A DNA stretch of 64,000 nt from Brevundimonas guildfordensis (GTDB lineage Bacteria > Pseudomonadota > Alphaproteobacteria > Caulobacterales > Caulobacteraceae), in NCBI RefSeq assembly GCF_014836405.1, contig NZ_JACSQU010000003.1, positions 186,001 to 250,000 on the forward strand, given 5' to 3'. Under the pieces are notes generated by a model. It saw only the letters and a list, made by a program, of their open reading frames with translations, made no database searches and was not told the DNA's origin. The translations under genes were made by a program, and so were the position numbers. How positions within the stretch are numbered: position 1 is the first letter of the stretch; each line of letters opens with the position of its first letter. This document shows positions 1 through 7,412 of this stretch, piece by piece.

Positions 1-93
1 GACGTCCGGGGCGTGTTCAGCGACGAAGCGGGCGACCTGATCGATGCGCAGGCGGACCGAGTTGATGTTCCAGGTGACGATGCGAAGGCTCAT
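1..93 (-). CDS. xthA: Exodeoxyribonuclease III, N-terminal fragment (cut by window edge)
   Basis: Only the first 31 codons are inside the window; the gene reads leftwards off the edge. The N-terminus contains TWNINSVRLR, the opening beta strand of the exonuclease III/AP endonuclease family, where the Asn of the NIN motif is an active-site residue. The family repairs abasic sites and trims 3' ends during base-excision repair in the cytoplasm. An ATG at 93-91 begins the frame, with a weak purine-rich stretch upstream. The next gene in the same direction, lolA, is separated from it by a terminator-like hairpin. The metal-binding and C-terminal motifs lie outside the window, so the assignment rests on the N-terminus alone. 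Confidence 0.8.
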   Translation of the reverse strand, partial: MSLRIVTWNINSVRLRIDQVARFVAEHAPDV

Positions 94-137
94 GACCGGG
101 CCTTAGCAGGTCATGGCGCCGGGGTCTAAGCGCCACG

Positions 138-167
138 AAAAAAGCGCCCGGAGCAGCGTCCGGGCGC
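138..167 (-). terminator. Rho-independent terminator of lolA
   Basis: Read on the minus strand, arms GCGCCCGG and CCGGGCGC (160-167 and 144-151) form an 8-bp GC stem followed by a run of T (138-143). It lies 145 bases after the lolA stop codon and upstream of xthA. Confidence 0.8.
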
Positions 168-311
168 ATGAAGTTCGTCTCTCTCGCCGCCAGGCGGGGA
201 TGAATCCGTGGCGGGCGGGACGGCCGCCGCCGTCCTGTGCTCAAAGTGTCACGGCCTATGAAAAAGGTCAAACCGTCACAAATTCGCCCTGCTTCCTTGT
301 CTGGCGATGGA

Positions 312-953
312 TCAGTTGCGACGGTTTCGCCGTGTCGGGTCGCGCAACTGGAACAGGCTGGCGGCCAGGCCAGGCGCGGGCTGCAGGGTCGTCAGCTGCA
401 CCCGCGTGCGCGACCCTTGCGCGTCGGTGATCGTCCACTCCTGCAGGCGCACAGGCGATCCGGCGAAGGCCAGGATGACCGACCCCTCGTTGGGACGACG
501 CGCGTCGCGGGCGGTTATGGCGAAGGCGCCGGAGTCCATGCGCGTCACGCGGTCGATCTTGACGCCCTGATCCAGTCGGACCTCGCGCGCCAGGAAGGTC
601 GAAAGCGGCGTCTGGCCCAGCGGCGCCTGGCGGAAGACGTTTAGGCGCGGGTCCCAGCGGCTGACGTTGTTGCCGTCGGCCACCACCAGCAGGCCCGCGG
701 GCTCGGTGTATTCGAACCGCATCTTGCCGGGGCGTTGCAGATAATAACGGCCGGTGCGGCGTTGATTGTTCGGCCCGGTCTCGACGAAGGCCCCCTGAGC
801 CGTCGTCATGGCGGTCAGATAGGTCTGGGCCTGACGCAGCACGGCCTGATCCTCGGCGGACAAACCGGCCTGCGCCAGGACAGCGGCGGGGGCGGCGGCG
901 AGCGCCACCACGGCGGCGGAGCCGAGACCAAAGGCGCGGCGGGAAATGCTCAT
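312..953 (-). CDS. lolA: LolA-like outer-membrane lipoprotein carrier protein
   Basis: The 213-residue exported protein has the LolA fold signature. After the signal peptide, an N-terminal helix (YLTAMTTAQGAFVE) leads into beta strands with the family pattern RTGRYYLQRPGKMRFEY, then LLVVADGNNVSRWD. LolA carries lipoproteins across the periplasm from the LolCDE complex to the outer membrane. Its position after ftsK on the same strand is common in Caulobacterales, though a 297-base gap with two repeats separates them. The signal peptide begins SISRRAFGLGS, which resembles a twin-arginine (Tat) signal (S-R-R-x-F) rather than a plain Sec signal; this is inference from the motif. The protein ends in a basic RRNRRN tail. 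Confidence 0.85.
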   Translation of the reverse strand: MSISRRAFGLGSAAVVALAAAPAAVLAQAGLSAEDQAVLRQAQTYLTAMTTAQGAFVETGPNNQRRTGRYYLQRPGKMRFEYTEPAGLLVVADGNNVSRWDPRLNVFRQAPLGQTPLSTFLAREVRLDQGVKIDRVTRMDSGAFAITARDARRPNEGSVILAFAGSPVRLQEWTITDAQGSRTRVQLTTLQPAPGLAASLFQLRDPTRRNRRN

Positions 954-1078
954 GTCTTTTCTTCTCCCGTTCTGAACGGTTTTGGACCCGATCAGGTTGA
1001 GCGCTGCATCCGGCAGGCTGATGACGCCAGCCTGACCATATTCCGGCGCTCCGATGAAGCGGCGTTCATTGATTAAGT

Positions 1079-1118
1079 GTCCTAGCGCTCGCCGCGCGGC
1101 GGCTCGCTGCTTGAGGAC
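1079..1118 (-). repeat. CAAGCA hairpin element, copy A
   Basis: Read on the minus strand: outer arms GTCCT/AGGAC, then CAAGCA, a GC pair, GA facing GA, inner arms GCCGC/GCGGC, and a CGC loop. Both stems pair perfectly although their bases differ from those of the other copies. Confidence 0.85.
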
Positions 1119-1174
1119 GTGAGGCGTTTAAGCGTCGATTGAAGCGCACGGTTCCCAAGGGGGCGCTCGTGGTT

Positions 1175-1216
1175 AGCGCTGAAGCAGCGAGCGAACGCGT
1201 CGCGAGCGATAGCGCT
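1175..1216 (+). repeat. CAAGCA hairpin element, copy B
   Basis: Outer arms AGCGCT/AGCGCT, a GAAGCA variant of the conserved strand, GA facing GA, inner arms GCGAA/GTCGC with one mismatch, and a CGC loop, ending GAT before the outer arm. It is inverted relative to copy A, 56 bases away. Confidence 0.85.
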
Positions 1217-1250
1217 GGCGGCGCAGCCGCCGCTTCGGCCGCCAGGCCGA

Positions 1251-3725
1251 TCACACCATGGGAGGAGGACCGGCCAGCACCTCGCGCTTTCCGGCGTGGT
1301 TGGCCGGGCTGACGACGCCTTCCTGCTCCATGCGTTCGATCAGGGTGGCGGCGCGGTTGTAGCCGATCTGCAGGCGGCGCTGGACGTAGGAGGTCGAGGC
1401 CTTGCGGTCGCGCGTGACCACGGCCACGGCGCGGTCATACAGGTCGTCGCCGGTGCCGCCGCCTTCATCGCCCATGGCGCCGTCGCCGTCGCCGTCGGGC
1501 TCGTCGGTGATCAGGTCGAGGTATTCCGGCTCGGCCTGGGCCCGCAGGTGTTTGCAGACCTCTTCGACCTCCTGGTCGCCGACGAAGGGGCCGTGCAGGC
1601 GGGTGATGCGTCCGCCGCCAGCCATATAGAGCATGTCGCCCTGGCCCAGCAGCTGCTCGCCGCCCTGTTCGCCCAGGATGGTGCGGCTGTCGATCTTTGA
1701 CGTGACCTGGAAGCTGATCCGGGTCGGGAAGTTGGCCTTGATGGTGCCGGTGATGACGTCCACCGACGGGCGCTGGGTGGCCATGATCAGGTGGATGCCC
1801 GCCGCGCGCGCCATCTGGGCCAGGCGCTGGACGGCGCCCTCCACGTCCTTGCCCGCGACCAGCATCAGGTCGGCCATCTCGTCCATGACTACGACCAGAT
1901 AGGGCATGGGTTCGGGGCGGATTTTCTCGGACTCATAAACCGGGCGGCCCTGTTCGTCGAAACCGGTCTGGACCGTGCGCTCGAAATGCTCGCCCTTTTC
2001 CTGCGCCTCGCGGGCGCGCTCGTTGTAGCTGGCGACGTTGCGGACGCCGAGCTTGGACATCCGGCGATAGCGGTCCTCCATCTCGCGCACGGTCCACTTC
2101 AGGGCCACGACCGCCTTCTTGGGATCGGTCACGACCGGCGCCAGCAGGTGCGGGATGCCGTCATAGACCGACAGCTCCAGCATCTTGGGGTCGATCATGA
2201 TGAAGCGGCACTCGGCGGGCGAGTGGCGATACAGGATCGACAGGATCATGGCGTTGACCCCGACCGACTTGCCCGAGCCGGTGGTGCCCGCGATCAACAG
2301 GTGGGGCATTCGCGCCAGATCGGCGACATAGGGCTCGCCGCCGATGGTCTCGCCCAACGCCAGCGGCAGCAGATGGCTCTTCTTGTCGTATTCGCCCGAC
2401 GCCAGCAGGTCGCGCAGGAAGACCGTCTCGCGCTTGGCGTTGGGCAATTCGATGCCGATGGCGTTGCGGCCCTGAACCACGCTGATGCGGCAGGCGCGGG
2501 CCGACATGGAGCGGGCGATGTCGTCGGCCAGGGCCACGACGCGGCCGTGCTTGACGCCGGGCGCGGGCACCAGTTCATACAGGGTGACGACGGGGCCGGG
2601 GCGGATCTGGTCGATCTGGCCGCGCACGCCGAATTCCTGAAGCACGCCCTCCAGCATCTTGGCGTTGGCCTTCAGCGATTCCTCGTCGACGGCGCCGCCG
2701 CGCTGGCCCGGCTTGGCCAGAATGCCCAGCGGCGGCAGTTCGAAACCGCCTTCGCCCGCGAAATCGAAGGCCTGCTGGTCGGCGTCGCTGCGGACGGGCT
2801 TGGGGGCCTTGACCGCCGCGACCTTGGGCTCGGCCGGGCGGCTGGGGCGGGCGGAGGGCGGGGCGATGGGGGCGGGCGCCGCGTCCTCCCACGGCGGAGT
2901 ATAGGCGTCGGCTTCGTCGGCTTCATCATAGGCGGCTGCAACCGAAGCCGCCGGGGCGGGCGTAGTCAGAGGACCGTCGGCCTCCATCTCGTCCGCCTCG
3001 GGCAGGCGATGGCGCGGCTTGCGGGCCGGGGCGGCGGCTTCGGCGACGGCGCGCGGGGTCTTGCCGGGCTTGGCGGGTTTCGGCTTCTTGGCGGCGCGGG
3101 CTTCGGCGCCCTTCTGGGCGGCCCAGCCGGCGGTGTCGGTGAAGTCGCGCAGGCGCAGGCCCACGGTGTAGGCCAGGCTCCACAGCGCCAGCGCCAGGAA
3201 CAGCAGGCCCAGAATGATGCGCGCGCCGGGGACCTTCAGCGCGCCCAGACCATTGGCGGCCAGGCCGGTGACGGCGTCGCCCCACAGTCCGCCCATGCCC
3301 GCCGCCAGCGGCCATCTGGCGGGCGCCGCCGGGGCCGATAGGGCGGCCGACAGCAGCAGAACGCCAGCTATGGCGCAGAAGATCTTGAACGGCGTCGGCT
3401 GCAGCCGGTGCTGCAGAGCGTCGCCGATCGCCACCGCCAGCCCGAAGGCGATCAGCAGCAGGACAGCCGGCCATGCGGCCAGCCCCAGCGACTGCATGAC
3501 CAAATCGGCGAAGGTCGCGCCCGCCGCGCCCAGCCAGTTGGTCGGGGCCTGGGCGGATGCAGCGTTCCAGCTGGGGTCCGCCGGGTTCCACGAGATCAGC
3601 GCCACCAGCAGCAGGGAGGCCAGCATGGCCTGCAGCGCCCCCCTGAACCGCACGGCGAAAGGCGCCGCCCAGACGATGCGGGCGGTGCTCCAGACGCGTT
3701 GACCGAGCGCAAGGGCGGCGGACAT
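1251..3725 (-). CDS. ftsK: DNA translocase FtsK
   Basis: At 824 residues this is a full FtsK/SpoIIIE protein. The first 190 residues hold several hydrophobic membrane segments for septal anchoring, and residues about 195-330 form a Pro/Ala-rich linker. The motor has a Walker A GTTGSGKS at 480-487 and a Walker B MDEMADL around Asp615. The last 65 residues match the winged-helix gamma domain that reads KOPS sites. FtsK pumps the terminus region through the septum and activates XerCD at dif. A GGAGG motif sits 9 bases before the ATG. The upstream gap has a GANTC site and a TTAA-N7-TTTA near-match to a CtrA site, which would fit cell-cycle control but is unproven. Confidence 0.96.
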   Translation of the reverse strand: MSAALALGQRVWSTARIVWAAPFAVRFRGALQAMLASLLLVALISWNPADPSWNAASAQAPTNWLGAAGATFADLVMQSLGLAAWPAVLLLIAFGLAVAIGDALQHRLQPTPFKIFCAIAGVLLLSAALSAPAAPARWPLAAGMGGLWGDAVTGLAANGLGALKVPGARIILGLLFLALALWSLAYTVGLRLRDFTDTAGWAAQKGAEARAAKKPKPAKPGKTPRAVAEAAAPARKPRHRLPEADEMEADGPLTTPAPAASVAAAYDEADEADAYTPPWEDAAPAPIAPPSARPSRPAEPKVAAVKAPKPVRSDADQQAFDFAGEGGFELPPLGILAKPGQRGGAVDEESLKANAKMLEGVLQEFGVRGQIDQIRPGPVVTLYELVPAPGVKHGRVVALADDIARSMSARACRISVVQGRNAIGIELPNAKRETVFLRDLLASGEYDKKSHLLPLALGETIGGEPYVADLARMPHLLIAGTTGSGKSVGVNAMILSILYRHSPAECRFIMIDPKMLELSVYDGIPHLLAPVVTDPKKAVVALKWTVREMEDRYRRMSKLGVRNVASYNERAREAQEKGEHFERTVQTGFDEQGRPVYESEKIRPEPMPYLVVVMDEMADLMLVAGKDVEGAVQRLAQMARAAGIHLIMATQRPSVDVITGTIKANFPTRISFQVTSKIDSRTILGEQGGEQLLGQGDMLYMAGGGRITRLHGPFVGDQEVEEVCKHLRAQAEPEYLDLITDEPDGDGDGAMGDEGGGTGDDLYDRAVAVVTRDRKASTSYVQRRLQIGYNRAATLIERMEQEGVVSPANHAGKREVLAGPPPMV

Positions 3726-3888
3726 GAAGGCGGACCTCCGAAAACGGGACTCTGGCCCCTTGTGCCGCCCAGAAGGTTAAAGCGGCATTTACCAGCTTGG
3801 CCTTTGCAAGCGGCGATGAGCCCTTATGTCCCAGGACGCTCGCGGGCTTGCGGTGGCGTGATGCGCGATAGGGGCCTAGAACATCACC
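3726..3888. promoter_or_regulatory. Divergent promoter region, ftsK / UbiH-type gene
   Basis: A 163-base gap between two divergent genes, so it should hold promoters for both. It contains GACTC (3748-3752, a GANTC methylation site of the CcrM type) and TTAA-N7-TTTAC (3777-3792), which differs by one base from the CtrA consensus TTAA-N7-TTAA. Functions are inferred only from motif similarity. Confidence 0.4.
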
Positions 3889-5142
3889 ATGAGCGGATCG
3901 GACGACTACGACATCATCATCGCCGGCGCCGGGCTGGTCGGGGCGACCTTTGCGCTGGCGGCGGCGCAGGGCGGCCTGCGCCCCGTCATGGTGGACCCTC
4001 AGCCCTTTGACGCCCAGATGGCCCCGACCTTCGACGGGCGGGCCACGGCGATCTCCTACGCCAACTTCCGCATGTTGAAGGCACTGGGCCTGGGCGAGGC
4101 GTTGGAGCCGCACGCCTGCCGCATGGACCGCATTCTGGTGACCGACGGCCGCCGCCCCGGCGCCGCCAGCCGCAAGCCTTCGGCGTCCTATATCCGCTTC
4201 GACGCCGACGAGATCGGCGATCGCAACGGCGGCGAGCCGCTGGGTTATATGGTCGAGAACCGCCGCCTGCGCGCCGCTTTGGCCGAGCTGGTCAAGGCGC
4301 AGGGGCTGGAGGTCCGCGCCCCCGCCGCCGTAGATGACGTGGCGGTCGGGCCGGGCCGTGCGACGGTGACGCTGAAGGACGGGTCGACCCTGTCGGCGCC
4401 GCTTGTGATCGGGGCCGAGGGCCGCAACTCCACCGTGCGCCGGGCGGCGGGCATCGACGTCTTCGGCTGGACCTATCAGCAGAGCGGCGTGGTCTGCACC
4501 GTGCGCATGGAGAAGCCGCACGGCAACGTCGCCCATGAGTATTTCCTGCCGGACGGCCCCTTCGCCATCCTGCCCCTGACGGAGAACCGGGCCAATCTGG
4601 TCTGGACCGAAAGCACCCGCCGGGGCGAGGCCCTGCGCTCGGCCTCGGACGAGGCCTTCCACGCCCATCTGACGCGCCGCTTCGGCGACTTCCTGGGCGG
4701 GCTGACGATCGAGGGACCCCGCTTCGTCTACCCCCTGTCGCTGCAACTGGCTGAGAGCCTGACCGCGCCGCGCATGGCCATCATCGGCGACGCGGCCCAC
4801 GGGGTGCACCCGGTGGCGGGGCAGGGGCTGAACATGGGGCTGAAGGACGTCGCTGCCCTGTCCGAGGTGCTGACCGAGGCCGCCCGCATCGGCGAGGACA
4901 TCGGCTCGGAACTGGTGCTGGAGCGTTACGCCCGCTGGCGCCGGTTCGACACGGCGGCGCTGGCGGCGGGCTTCGACGGCTTCGTGCGGCTGTTCTCCAA
5001 TGACATAGCCCCGGTGCGGCTGGCCCGCGACCTGGGCATGGCGGCGGTCAACCGCATCGCCCCCCTGCGCCGCGCCTTCATGCATGAGGCGGGCGGGGCG
5101 ACGGGGGATCTGCCACGGCTTCTCCGAGGAGAAGCGCTTTAA
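3889..5142 (+). CDS. UbiH/UbiF/COQ6-family FAD monooxygenase
   Basis: A 417-residue class A flavoprotein hydroxylase. The N-terminal dinucleotide-binding motif GAGLVG (13-18) is followed by DGRATAIS, typical of the UbiH/VisC group. The second FAD motif, IIGDAAHGVHPVAGQGLN, has Gly300-Asp301 contacting ribityl and phosphate. Such enzymes hydroxylate the aromatic ring during ubiquinone synthesis at the inner membrane. Which ring position is hydroxylated cannot be told, because the alphaproteobacterial paralogs differ in specificity. The gene is single, divergent from ftsK. A truncated hairpin element begins 7 bases after its stop, and a 126-base palindromic repeat follows. The ATG gives the canonical short N-terminus before the Rossmann strand. 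Confidence 0.88.
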   Translation: MSGSDDYDIIIAGAGLVGATFALAAAQGGLRPVMVDPQPFDAQMAPTFDGRATAISYANFRMLKALGLGEALEPHACRMDRILVTDGRRPGAASRKPSASYIRFDADEIGDRNGGEPLGYMVENRRLRAALAELVKAQGLEVRAPAAVDDVAVGPGRATVTLKDGSTLSAPLVIGAEGRNSTVRRAAGIDVFGWTYQQSGVVCTVRMEKPHGNVAHEYFLPDGPFAILPLTENRANLVWTESTRRGEALRSASDEAFHAHLTRRFGDFLGGLTIEGPRFVYPLSLQLAESLTAPRMAIIGDAAHGVHPVAGQGLNMGLKDVAALSEVLTEAARIGEDIGSELVLERYARWRRFDTAALAAGFDGFVRLFSNDIAPVRLARDLGMAAVNRIAPLRRAFMHEAGGATGDLPRLLRGEAL

Positions 5143-5148
5143 GAGAGG

Positions 5149-5170
5149 CCCTAGCGCTCGCCGCGCGGCT
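5149..5170 (-). repeat. CAAGCA hairpin element, copy C (truncated)
   Basis: Only the 3' half is present: half of the GCCGC/GCGGC inner stem, then GA, GC, and the return strand with AGGG. The missing CAAGCA half has been replaced exactly at 5171 by another palindromic repeat. No remnant of the lost half is visible beyond 5296. Confidence 0.6.
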
Positions 5171-5296
5171 TCTCCTCCCCATGAAATGGGGAGGTGGATC
5201 GGCGGCGCAGCCGACGAGACGGAGGGGCCGCTTGGTTCCGCCGTCCTGGCCCCTCCACCACTTCGTGGTCCCCCTCCCCATTGCATGGGGAGGAGA
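5171..5296. repeat. 126-base palindromic repeat, CTCCCCAT/ATGGGGAG type
   Basis: Perfect 12-base terminal arms (TCTCCTCCCCAT at 5171-5182 and its complement at 5285-5296), each followed by a small internal hairpin. An inner arm pair GGAGGGGCC/GGCCCCTCC is also present, so the whole unit can fold into a long cruciform. Related partial sequences occur at 11465-11488 and 33938-34003. This kind of sequence is common between genes in Caulobacterales. Confidence 0.8.
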
Positions 5297-5304
5297 GCAG
5301 GGGC

Positions 5305-5499
5305 TCAGTCCAGCGGGCGGGCGTCTTCGGCCAGCATGATCGGCACGCCGTCGCGGATAGGGAAGGCCAGTTTGGCGCCCGCCGAAACCAGTTCGTTGCG
5401 CTCGCGGTCATAGGTCAGGCGGCCGCGCGTGACCGGGCAGACCAACACCTCCAGCAGGCGGGGATCGACCGAGACGGGGGTGTTGAAGGCGTCGCTCAT
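5305..5499 (-). CDS. Trm112-like small protein
   Basis: The 64-residue protein matches the bacterial Trm112/YcaR family. [18 protein letters not shown] is followed by the family's [15 protein letters not shown] segment near the C-terminus. Eukaryotic Trm112 is a zinc-binding activator of tRNA, rRNA and protein methyltransferases. Bacterial members are thought to act similarly but are less well studied. Here only the first zinc-type Cys is evident, as is usual in bacterial members. A CAAGCA hairpin element (5510-5549) lies in the sense direction 10 bases before the ATG, so the 5' leader may be structured. The gene follows the LON-domain gene on the same strand. Confidence 0.85.
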   Translation of the reverse strand: MSDAFNTPVSVDPRLLEVLVCPVTRGRLTYDRERNELVSAGAKLAFPIRDGVPIMLAEDARPLD

Positions 5500-5509
5500 G
5501 ATTTTAAGT

Positions 5510-5549
5510 GCCCTATCGCTCGCGCCGCGGGCGCTCGCTGCTTGAGGGC
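5510..5549 (-). repeat. CAAGCA hairpin element, copy D
   Basis: On the minus strand: outer arms GCCCT/AGGGC, CAAGCA, GC pair, GA facing GA, inner arms GCGCC/GGCGC, CGC loop, then GAT. It ends 10 bases before the start codon of the Trm112-like gene, in the sense direction. Confidence 0.9.
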
Positions 5550-5602
5550 GCCGGGCGCCCCACTCTGTTGGCCGTGTGTTTATCGCGTCGAGCTTGCCGA
5601 GA

Positions 5603-6262
5603 CTACTGCATCGCCGGACCCGGCTCGTCGTCGTCGGGGGCGATGGCTTCGATGCGGAGGAGGGCGGTCAGGGCGGCTTCGCGGTCGGTCAGGGTCAGTG
5701 CTTCCAGCAGGGCCTGTTTCTCGGGCGCCTCGAAGGGCAGGCCCATCGCCAGGCTGTTGACCAGCGCCTCCTGAGGCGCAGCGCGGGCGGTGTCCCAGTC
5801 GATGTCCAGACCGCGCCCGGACAGATAGGGCGCCAGGGCCGAGAGGAAGGGCTCGCGGTCGAAGGCCTCGTCGGGATCGGGCGCGCGCAGGTCCGACTCA
5901 TAGGGCAGGAAGTCGGCGCGGACCTGGCGATAGGGGGTGCGCACCTGCATCTCGGTCGCCACGGCGAAACGACACACCCCGGTCAGGGTGATCAGATAGC
6001 GCCCGTCCGAGGTCTCGGCGAAGCTGGTGATCCGCCCGGCGCAGCCGACGCGGGTCAAGGGCGGGTTCTCGCCCGCGGCGCCGACCGGCTGGATCAGGCC
6101 GATCATCCGGTCGCCCGCCATCGCATCGTCCACCATGTTCAGATAGCGCGGCTCGAACACGTTCAGCGGCAGCTGGCCCCGCGCCAGAAGGATGGATCCC
6201 GGCAGAGGAAAGACCGGGATCACCTGGGGAAGTTCGCTGGCCTTGACGTAGCCCTGAGCCAT
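5603..6262 (-). CDS. LON substrate-binding-domain protein
   Basis: The 219-residue protein consists of the N-terminal (LAN) domain of Lon protease without AAA or peptidase domains. Recognisable stretches are [23 protein letters not shown], broken here as IPVFPLPG and [14 protein letters not shown], then [19 protein letters not shown]. Stand-alone LON-domain proteins are widespread and their role is not settled; binding of unfolded or specific protein substrates is inferred from Lon. It starts 10 bases after the CnoX stop codon and is surely co-transcribed with it, which suggests a link to protein quality control. The Trm112-like gene follows after a 103-base gap. Confidence 0.88.
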   Translation of the reverse strand: MAQGYVKASELPQVIPVFPLPGSILLARGQLPLNVFEPRYLNMVDDAMAGDRMIGLIQPVGAAGENPPLTRVGCAGRITSFAETSDGRYLITLTGVCRFAVATEMQVRTPYRQVRADFLPYESDLRAPDPDEAFDREPFLSALAPYLSGRGLDIDWDTARAAPQEALVNSLAMGLPFEAPEKQALLEALTLTDREAALTALLRIEAIAPDDDEPGPAMQ

Positions 6263-6272
6263 GATCGCGCCG

Positions 6273-7172
6273 TTACGAGAACAGGATGGAGGACAGGCGC
6301 CGTCGTCCGTCGCGGGCGACTTCGCTGTTGGGGCCGGCGGCCTCGAATACGGTCAGCAACTGCTTGCGGGCGGCCTGTTCGTTCCAGTCGCGGTCCGCCT
6401 GGACGATGGTCAGCAGGTGGTCGACCGCCCCCTTGAGGTCGCCCGCCGAGGCGAGGGCCTGGGCCAGGTCGAACCGGGCCTCGTGGTCGTTCTTGTCGGC
6501 GGCGAGCTTGGCCTCCAACTCGGCGGTCGCGCCGGTCGGGGCGGCCGAGGCGAGCGCCAGCTGGGCGCGCACGGCCTGGACTGCGGGATCGGCGGAGTCG
6601 GCCGGAGCCATGGCGATGGTCTGGGCCGCCTGTTCGGCGTCGCCCTCGGCCAGATAGACGCGCGCCATGCCGGCGATGGCCTTCTGGTTGTCCGGCTCCA
6701 TCGTCAGCACATGGGCGAAGGCCTGGGCGGCGCCGCCCAGATCATTGAGGGTCAGGGACTCCTCGCCCAGCGACAGCAGCTGTTCGACGTCGGTATTGAC
6801 GCCTTCGCCGCCCGTCAGCTTGTCGATGAAGGCCTTGATCTGGCTGTCGGGCACGGCGCCCTGAAAGCCGTCGACCGGCTGGCCGTTGACGAAGGCGTAG
6901 ACGGTCGGGATCGACTGCACGCGCAGCTGGCCCGCATAGGCCGGGTTGGCGTCGACGTCGATCTTGACCATCTTCACCGCCCCCTTGGCGGCGCGCACGG
7001 CCTTCTCCAGCGCAGGGCCCAGCGTCCGGCACGGCCCGCACCAGGTCGCCCAGAAGTCGACGATGACCGGCTGATGCTTCGAGGCCTCGACCACGTCCTG
7101 CATGAAGGTGGCGTCCGTGCCGTCCTTGATCAGGTCGGGAGGCGTGGTCAGCGACGGGTCGGCGAAGGTCAT
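6273..7172 (-). CDS. cnoX: Thioredoxin-TPR chaperone-oxidoreductase (CnoX/YbbN type)
   Basis: The 299-residue protein has an N-terminal thioredoxin domain with an intact WCGPC active site (Cys45, Cys48), then helical TPR-like repeats from about residue 120 to the end. This is the architecture of CnoX (YbbN), a holdase that protects unfolded proteins from oxidative aggregation and hands them to DnaK or GroEL. E. coli CnoX lacks the first Cys, while the Caulobacter protein is reported to keep both and to be redox-active; this one has the Caulobacter form. The LON-domain gene follows after 10 bases. Three GANTC sites occur in the 130 bases upstream. Confidence 0.92.
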   Translation of the reverse strand: MTFADPSLTTPPDLIKDGTDATFMQDVVEASKHQPVIVDFWATWCGPCRTLGPALEKAVRAAKGAVKMVKIDVDANPAYAGQLRVQSIPTVYAFVNGQPVDGFQGAVPDSQIKAFIDKLTGGEGVNTDVEQLLSLGEESLTLNDLGGAAQAFAHVLTMEPDNQKAIAGMARVYLAEGDAEQAAQTIAMAPADSADPAVQAVRAQLALASAAPTGATAELEAKLAADKNDHEARFDLAQALASAGDLKGAVDHLLTIVQADRDWNEQAARKQLLTVFEAAGPNSEVARDGRRRLSSILFS

Positions 7173-7412
7173 GGTCGGGTCCGCATAGGAGTCGAAGGAA
7201 GATAACGGATCAGATGGCGTCGGGATGCGTGCGCATCAAGCCGCAAGCGCGCGCTGCCGCACGCGAAGGCGACGGAAGCGAAAAAATAGAGTCCAATTCG
7301 TCTGAATCGTCTGAAATCTCCCGGTGAGAAGACCAGTCTACCACAGACGCAGAGGGGGGATGGTCGATGGCGGCCCGGTATCCTTCTTCCGAAAGGGAGA
7401 AGGGCGGCAGAC
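7173..7412. other. 240-base gap upstream of cnoX
   Basis: No gene that I can support. It should hold the cnoX promoter. GANTC sites fall near 7187, 7289 and 7302. A direct repeat CGTCTGAA occurs twice near 7297-7313. A weak hairpin (CCTTCT...AGAAGG, near 7381-7404) just after the TPR gene stop could act as its terminator. Confidence 0.5.

Larger units (their letters stand above)
954..1250. other. 297-base gap between ftsK and lolA, repeat-rich
   Basis: No convincing gene. It holds two copies of the CAAGCA hairpin family in opposite orientation (1079-1118 and 1175-1216), followed by a GC-rich run with local self-complementarity near 1217-1248. If ftsK and lolA are co-transcribed, the message would carry this folded spacer. 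Confidence 0.7.

Noticed and set aside
954..1250. CRISPR-like array formed by the repeated elements near 1079-1216
   Set aside because: Only two copies in opposite orientation with unequal structure. The same element is scattered over 52 kb, so it is an interspersed repeat.
1791..3341. Long plus-strand frame of 516 codons antisense to ftsK
   Set aside because: It is a shadow of ftsK in high-GC DNA. The peptide is repetitive in His, Gly and Gln and lacks any domain.
2926..5286. 786-residue minus-strand frame across the UbiH-type gene and ftsK 5' end
   Set aside because: It reads antisense through UbiH and out of frame through ftsK, with no domain and no start signal.
7210..7340. Minus-strand frame ending at 7210 upstream of cnoX
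   Set aside because: No start with ribosome-binding site, and the region is the expected place for the cnoX promoter.
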